DNA from: CAZNLL01 sp964573885
Lineage (GTDB): Bacteria > Desulfobacterota > DSM-4660 > Desulfatiglandales > Desulfatiglandaceae
Direction: 5' to 3'
Assembly (NCBI GenBank): GCA_964573885.1
Contig: CAZNLL010000150.1
Span: 1-8,428, forward strand
DNA: 8,428 nucleotides
Below the pieces are notes generated by a model, which made no database searches, was not told where the DNA came from, and saw only the letters and a list, made by a program, of their open reading frames with translations. Shown here piece after piece: positions 6,546 to 8,428 of this stretch; the first letter of the stretch is position 1, and each line of letters begins with the position of its first letter. Both the position numbers and the translations under genes were made by a program.

Positions 6546-8285
6546 TCAGGCCTCCTTGCGGCAGCCTAAAATGGCCCGGATGTTCTTCTCGGCCCAGTCA
6601 TCAACCCTCCGTTCCTTTTCAACATAGGAGATGAGCTTTTGGGAAAGGTGCCTGCCCTTGTCAAGTGCCTGCACCACCTTATCTCCCCCCTCTTTCGGTT
6701 TCATGGGATTGACATAGACAATCCCGTCTTCTTCCCCAAAGCCCTTGTGTTTGAGGACCCTGGAGGCCCCGCTTGTGCTAAGGACAAGGATGCCCCGGTC
6801 TTCAGGTTTTTTATATTTTTGGGAGAGGATGTATTCGAAACCCACCAGGTTCATACCGTCTTCAAGGGGGGTCACCAGCATCACGTCCACCTCTTTCATG
6901 AACCGGTAATTCTGAGGAGAGGGAATGCCCTGGTCTATATGGATCACCGCCGACCCGGGCAATTTTCGGTTTGCTTTCGAGACCTCTTCTTCCAGCACCT
7001 CGTTGAGGTTTTGATAGTCCGGATTATCCATCCGGCTCGGTGCCGTGACCTGATAGAATCGCGCCTCCTTGTCCGACTCCCTCAGCTGATTAAAGGCACT
7101 GGAGAAGACACCCAGTCTTTCCACCAGCCCCTTGGTATAGTCACATCTTTCCAGGCCCCCGAACACGTATCGTCCCTTTTCCTTGTCCTCCTGGATTTTC
7201 CGGTAAAGGCTCTCCTTTCCCAGGCGGAAATTCAGTCTCTTCTTCCCTGAAACTTCCGAGAGGATCCTGTCTACATCCAGCCCGATGGGCAGGGCCTTGA
7301 CGGTGGTTACATTGTTCTGGTGAACAATTTCATAGGCGTCCCCGCTTACACGGATATCAACGGGAAACCACTCCTCTACGGCCTCCAGGTAGTGATCGCA
7401 GTACTCCTTGGTATGGAAGCCGATGAAGTCATTGGCCAGCATGCCCCAGGTCAGTTTCTGGAGCACACTCTCCACGCTCTCTCCGAAAGGATCATAGACC
7501 TGGGTCTTGACCCGGTTCCTTTTGTCCTCCCGAATAAGACCCTGGATCTCATGGATGTTAAAAAAGGGCGTATGCATGAACTGGCCCACGTGAATCCTTT
7601 TTTTGGCCTGACCTGAAAACCCTTCTTCCTCCAACAGGGCCTGATGGGTATCGGCGATCTCCATCAAGTGATAGTCCTGGTTCCAGACGACCACCTGGTC
7701 CCCGCCTTCCCTGAGGGGGCCGCACCTTTGTATCTCATCGACCACCGTGTTGGCAAAGGTGACACCGCTGCTCGTATATTGTACAAAATCATTTTTCTCA
7801 AAGTAGGGTCTGGGGAAGACTTCGGTCTTTTTGTAGAAAAGGGGTGATCTCGTCAGGTGCATGAGGGGCCAGAGAAAGCCGTTGGCGAATTTGTTATAAT
7901 AACTGTGCATGTGCCTGGTGTCGAAAAAGACAAAGCGCATGTAGAAGTCATAATCCTTGTACCTGAAGCGCATCCGGTTGTCCGGTTGGATCTCTATGAG
8001 GGGGAACACCTCCGGGGCATAGCCCTCTTTCTCCATGCTTTTAAAGAGGCGGGTGTAGTGTCCCCTGGTCACATCAATGTCCCTGTCGCCCATAGAGGAA
8101 CCGATCCAGGTGGTATTCCATTTTCCCGGCTTCAAGAGCCCGGACATGGCCTGAACCAGCCCTCCGGCCCCGAAGGCCGGGCCTTGGGGAGGCCTGCCCG
8201 TTTTGAGGGCCTCCCGCCCCTCTTCGAGAAAGTTGTTTGAAAAACTGAACGGACCCCGGTTGGAAACAACAATAAGATAACTCAC
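6546..8285 (-). CDS. GT20 glycosyltransferase, trehalose-6-phosphate synthase type (or glucosylglycerol-phosphate synthase)
   Basis: This 579-residue enzyme belongs to glycosyltransferase family 20. Visible motifs are VSNR (7-10), GAGGL (39-43), NGFLWPLMH (135-143), DYH (204-206), HTPF (238-241), PIGLD (333-337), ERCDYTKG (379-386) and EDGMNLVGFE (475-484). R380, K385, D476 and E484 line up with the nucleotide-sugar-binding R, K, D and E of E. coli OtsA, and R10, W139, D204 and H238 also appear conserved. It should transfer glucose from UDP- or ADP-glucose to glucose-6-phosphate, making trehalose-6-phosphate, a precursor of an osmoprotectant. The acceptor could instead be glycerol-3-phosphate. 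It is about 100 residues longer than OtsA, and no OtsB phosphatase domain is attached. GTG is the start: an in-frame TGA lies just upstream, and AGGTG precedes it by 4 nt. First gene of the GT20-BON-meaB operon. Confidence 0.87.
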   Translation of the reverse strand: MSYLIVVSNRGPFSFSNNFLEEGREALKTGRPPQGPAFGAGGLVQAMSGLLKPGKWNTTWIGSSMGDRDIDVTRGHYTRLFKSMEKEGYAPEVFPLIEIQPDNRMRFRYKDYDFYMRFVFFDTRHMHSYYNKFANGFLWPLMHLTRSPLFYKKTEVFPRPYFEKNDFVQYTSSGVTFANTVVDEIQRCGPLREGGDQVVVWNQDYHLMEIADTHQALLEEEGFSGQAKKRIHVGQFMHTPFFNIHEIQGLIREDKRNRVKTQVYDPFGESVESVLQKLTWGMLANDFIGFHTKEYCDHYLEAVEEWFPVDIRVSGDAYEIVHQNNVTTVKALPIGLDVDRILSEVSGKKRLNFRLGKESLYRKIQEDKEKGRYVFGGLERCDYTKGLVERLGVFSSAFNQLRESDKEARFYQVTAPSRMDNPDYQNLNEVLEEEVSKANRKLPGSAVIHIDQGIPSPQNYRFMKEVDVMLVTPLEDGMNLVGFEYILSQKYKKPEDRGILVLSTSGASRVLKHKGFGEEDGIVYVNPMKPKEGGDKVVQALDKGRHLSQKLISYVEKERRVDDWAEKNIRAILGCRKEA

Positions 8286-8345
8286 TTTTCACCTGCCTTT
8301 TCCGGTTTTTTCGCCTCCAATCCTATCCCATATCCCGGGGAGATC

Positions 8346-8365
8346 AATAGGGCAAATCCTGTATT
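8346..8365 (-). promoter_or_regulatory. Shared island element, copy C (upstream of the GT20 operon)
   Basis: On the minus strand this reads AATACAGGATTTGCCCTATT. The 10-bp core AATACAGGAT is identical to copies A and B. It ends 60 nt before the GTG start at 8285. A CCCCGGG stretch follows shortly after it, as also happens after copy A. The rest of the right edge (8366-8428) shows no gene or clear signal. Confidence 0.65.
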
Positions 8366-8428
8366 TGCAGGCTTTGGGCGAGCCGGATTAGAGGACCCTC
8401 CAGGACTGCACCTCTCGAAAAGATTTTT

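Noticed and set aside
6828..6850. A further AATACA on the minus strand inside the GT20 gene
   Set aside because: At the fixed 7-nt distance it is followed by CCAAAA, not CCCYAT, and it lies in coding DNA with no gene start downstream at the usual distance.
6639..7250. A 203-codon open frame on the plus strand inside the GT20 gene
   Set aside because: It is antisense to the strongly conserved C-terminal motifs of GT20 and is best explained as a shadow of GC-rich codon use.
8366..8428. Possible gene end or RNA gene at the right edge
   Set aside because: The stretch has short direct repeats (AGGAC) and an A/T-rich end but no reading frame, tRNA shape or convincing hairpin; too little sequence to judge.
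1..8428. Mobile elements, CRISPR arrays, integrase sites, tRNA or rRNA genes
   Set aside because: No transposase, regular spaced repeats, terminal inverted repeats or RNA gene patterns were seen in reading both strands; the island looks like settled chromosomal DNA.

Overview
The window reads as a compact, densely packed bacterial stress island. The gene content is a GT20 glycosyltransferase of the trehalose-6-phosphate synthase type, OsmY-like BON-domain proteins, a cardiolipin-synthase-like phospholipase D fused to a VTT membrane domain, a bacterial eRF1-like protein (baeRF), MeaB and an AI-2E family permease. With the moderately GC-rich sequence, this suggests a Gram-negative bacterium, most likely a Desulfobacterota/deltaproteobacterial lineage. 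The lineage is inferred from gene content and protein style, not from a marker gene.

Layout. From 1 to 458 (minus strand) lies the N-terminal part of an AI-2E family transporter that runs off the left edge. A divergent control region (459-670) separates it from the PLD-VTT fusion gene (671-2809, plus), which ends in a terminator that overlaps its own stop codon. Converging on it is a two-gene minus-strand operon (3827 to 2833): a cytoplasmic protein of three BON domains, then a small 103-residue conserved protein. A second divergent control region (3828-4031) leads to the baeRF gene (4032-5180, plus). Converging on that is a minus-strand operon (8285 to 5210): GT20 synthase, then a secreted single-BON protein, then the GTPase MeaB. 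The right edge (8286-8428) is the leader of this operon.

The most notable feature is not a gene. A 20-bp element, consensus AATACAGGMTNNRCCCYATW, lies upstream of all five transcription units whose upstream region is visible. It always points toward its gene, 52-88 nt before the start codon. Three copies share the exact core AATACAGGAT; the other two are more degenerate but keep the spacing and the CCCCATT end. In both divergent regions two copies stand back to back. This predicts that the island is one co-regulated regulon under a single regulator or alternative sigma factor. The CCCYAT part resembles the -10 box of heat-shock (sigma-32) promoters, but no CTTGAA -35 box stands at the expected distance.

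As a working picture (inference), the regulon would combine compatible-solute synthesis (GT20), membrane lipid remodelling (PLD-VTT), periplasmic and cytoplasmic BON proteins, a permease of unknown substrate, and a translation-linked eRF1-like protein. Together these would form a response to osmotic or envelope stress. MeaB is the surprising member, because it normally serves methylmalonyl-CoA mutase and no mutase gene is visible here.
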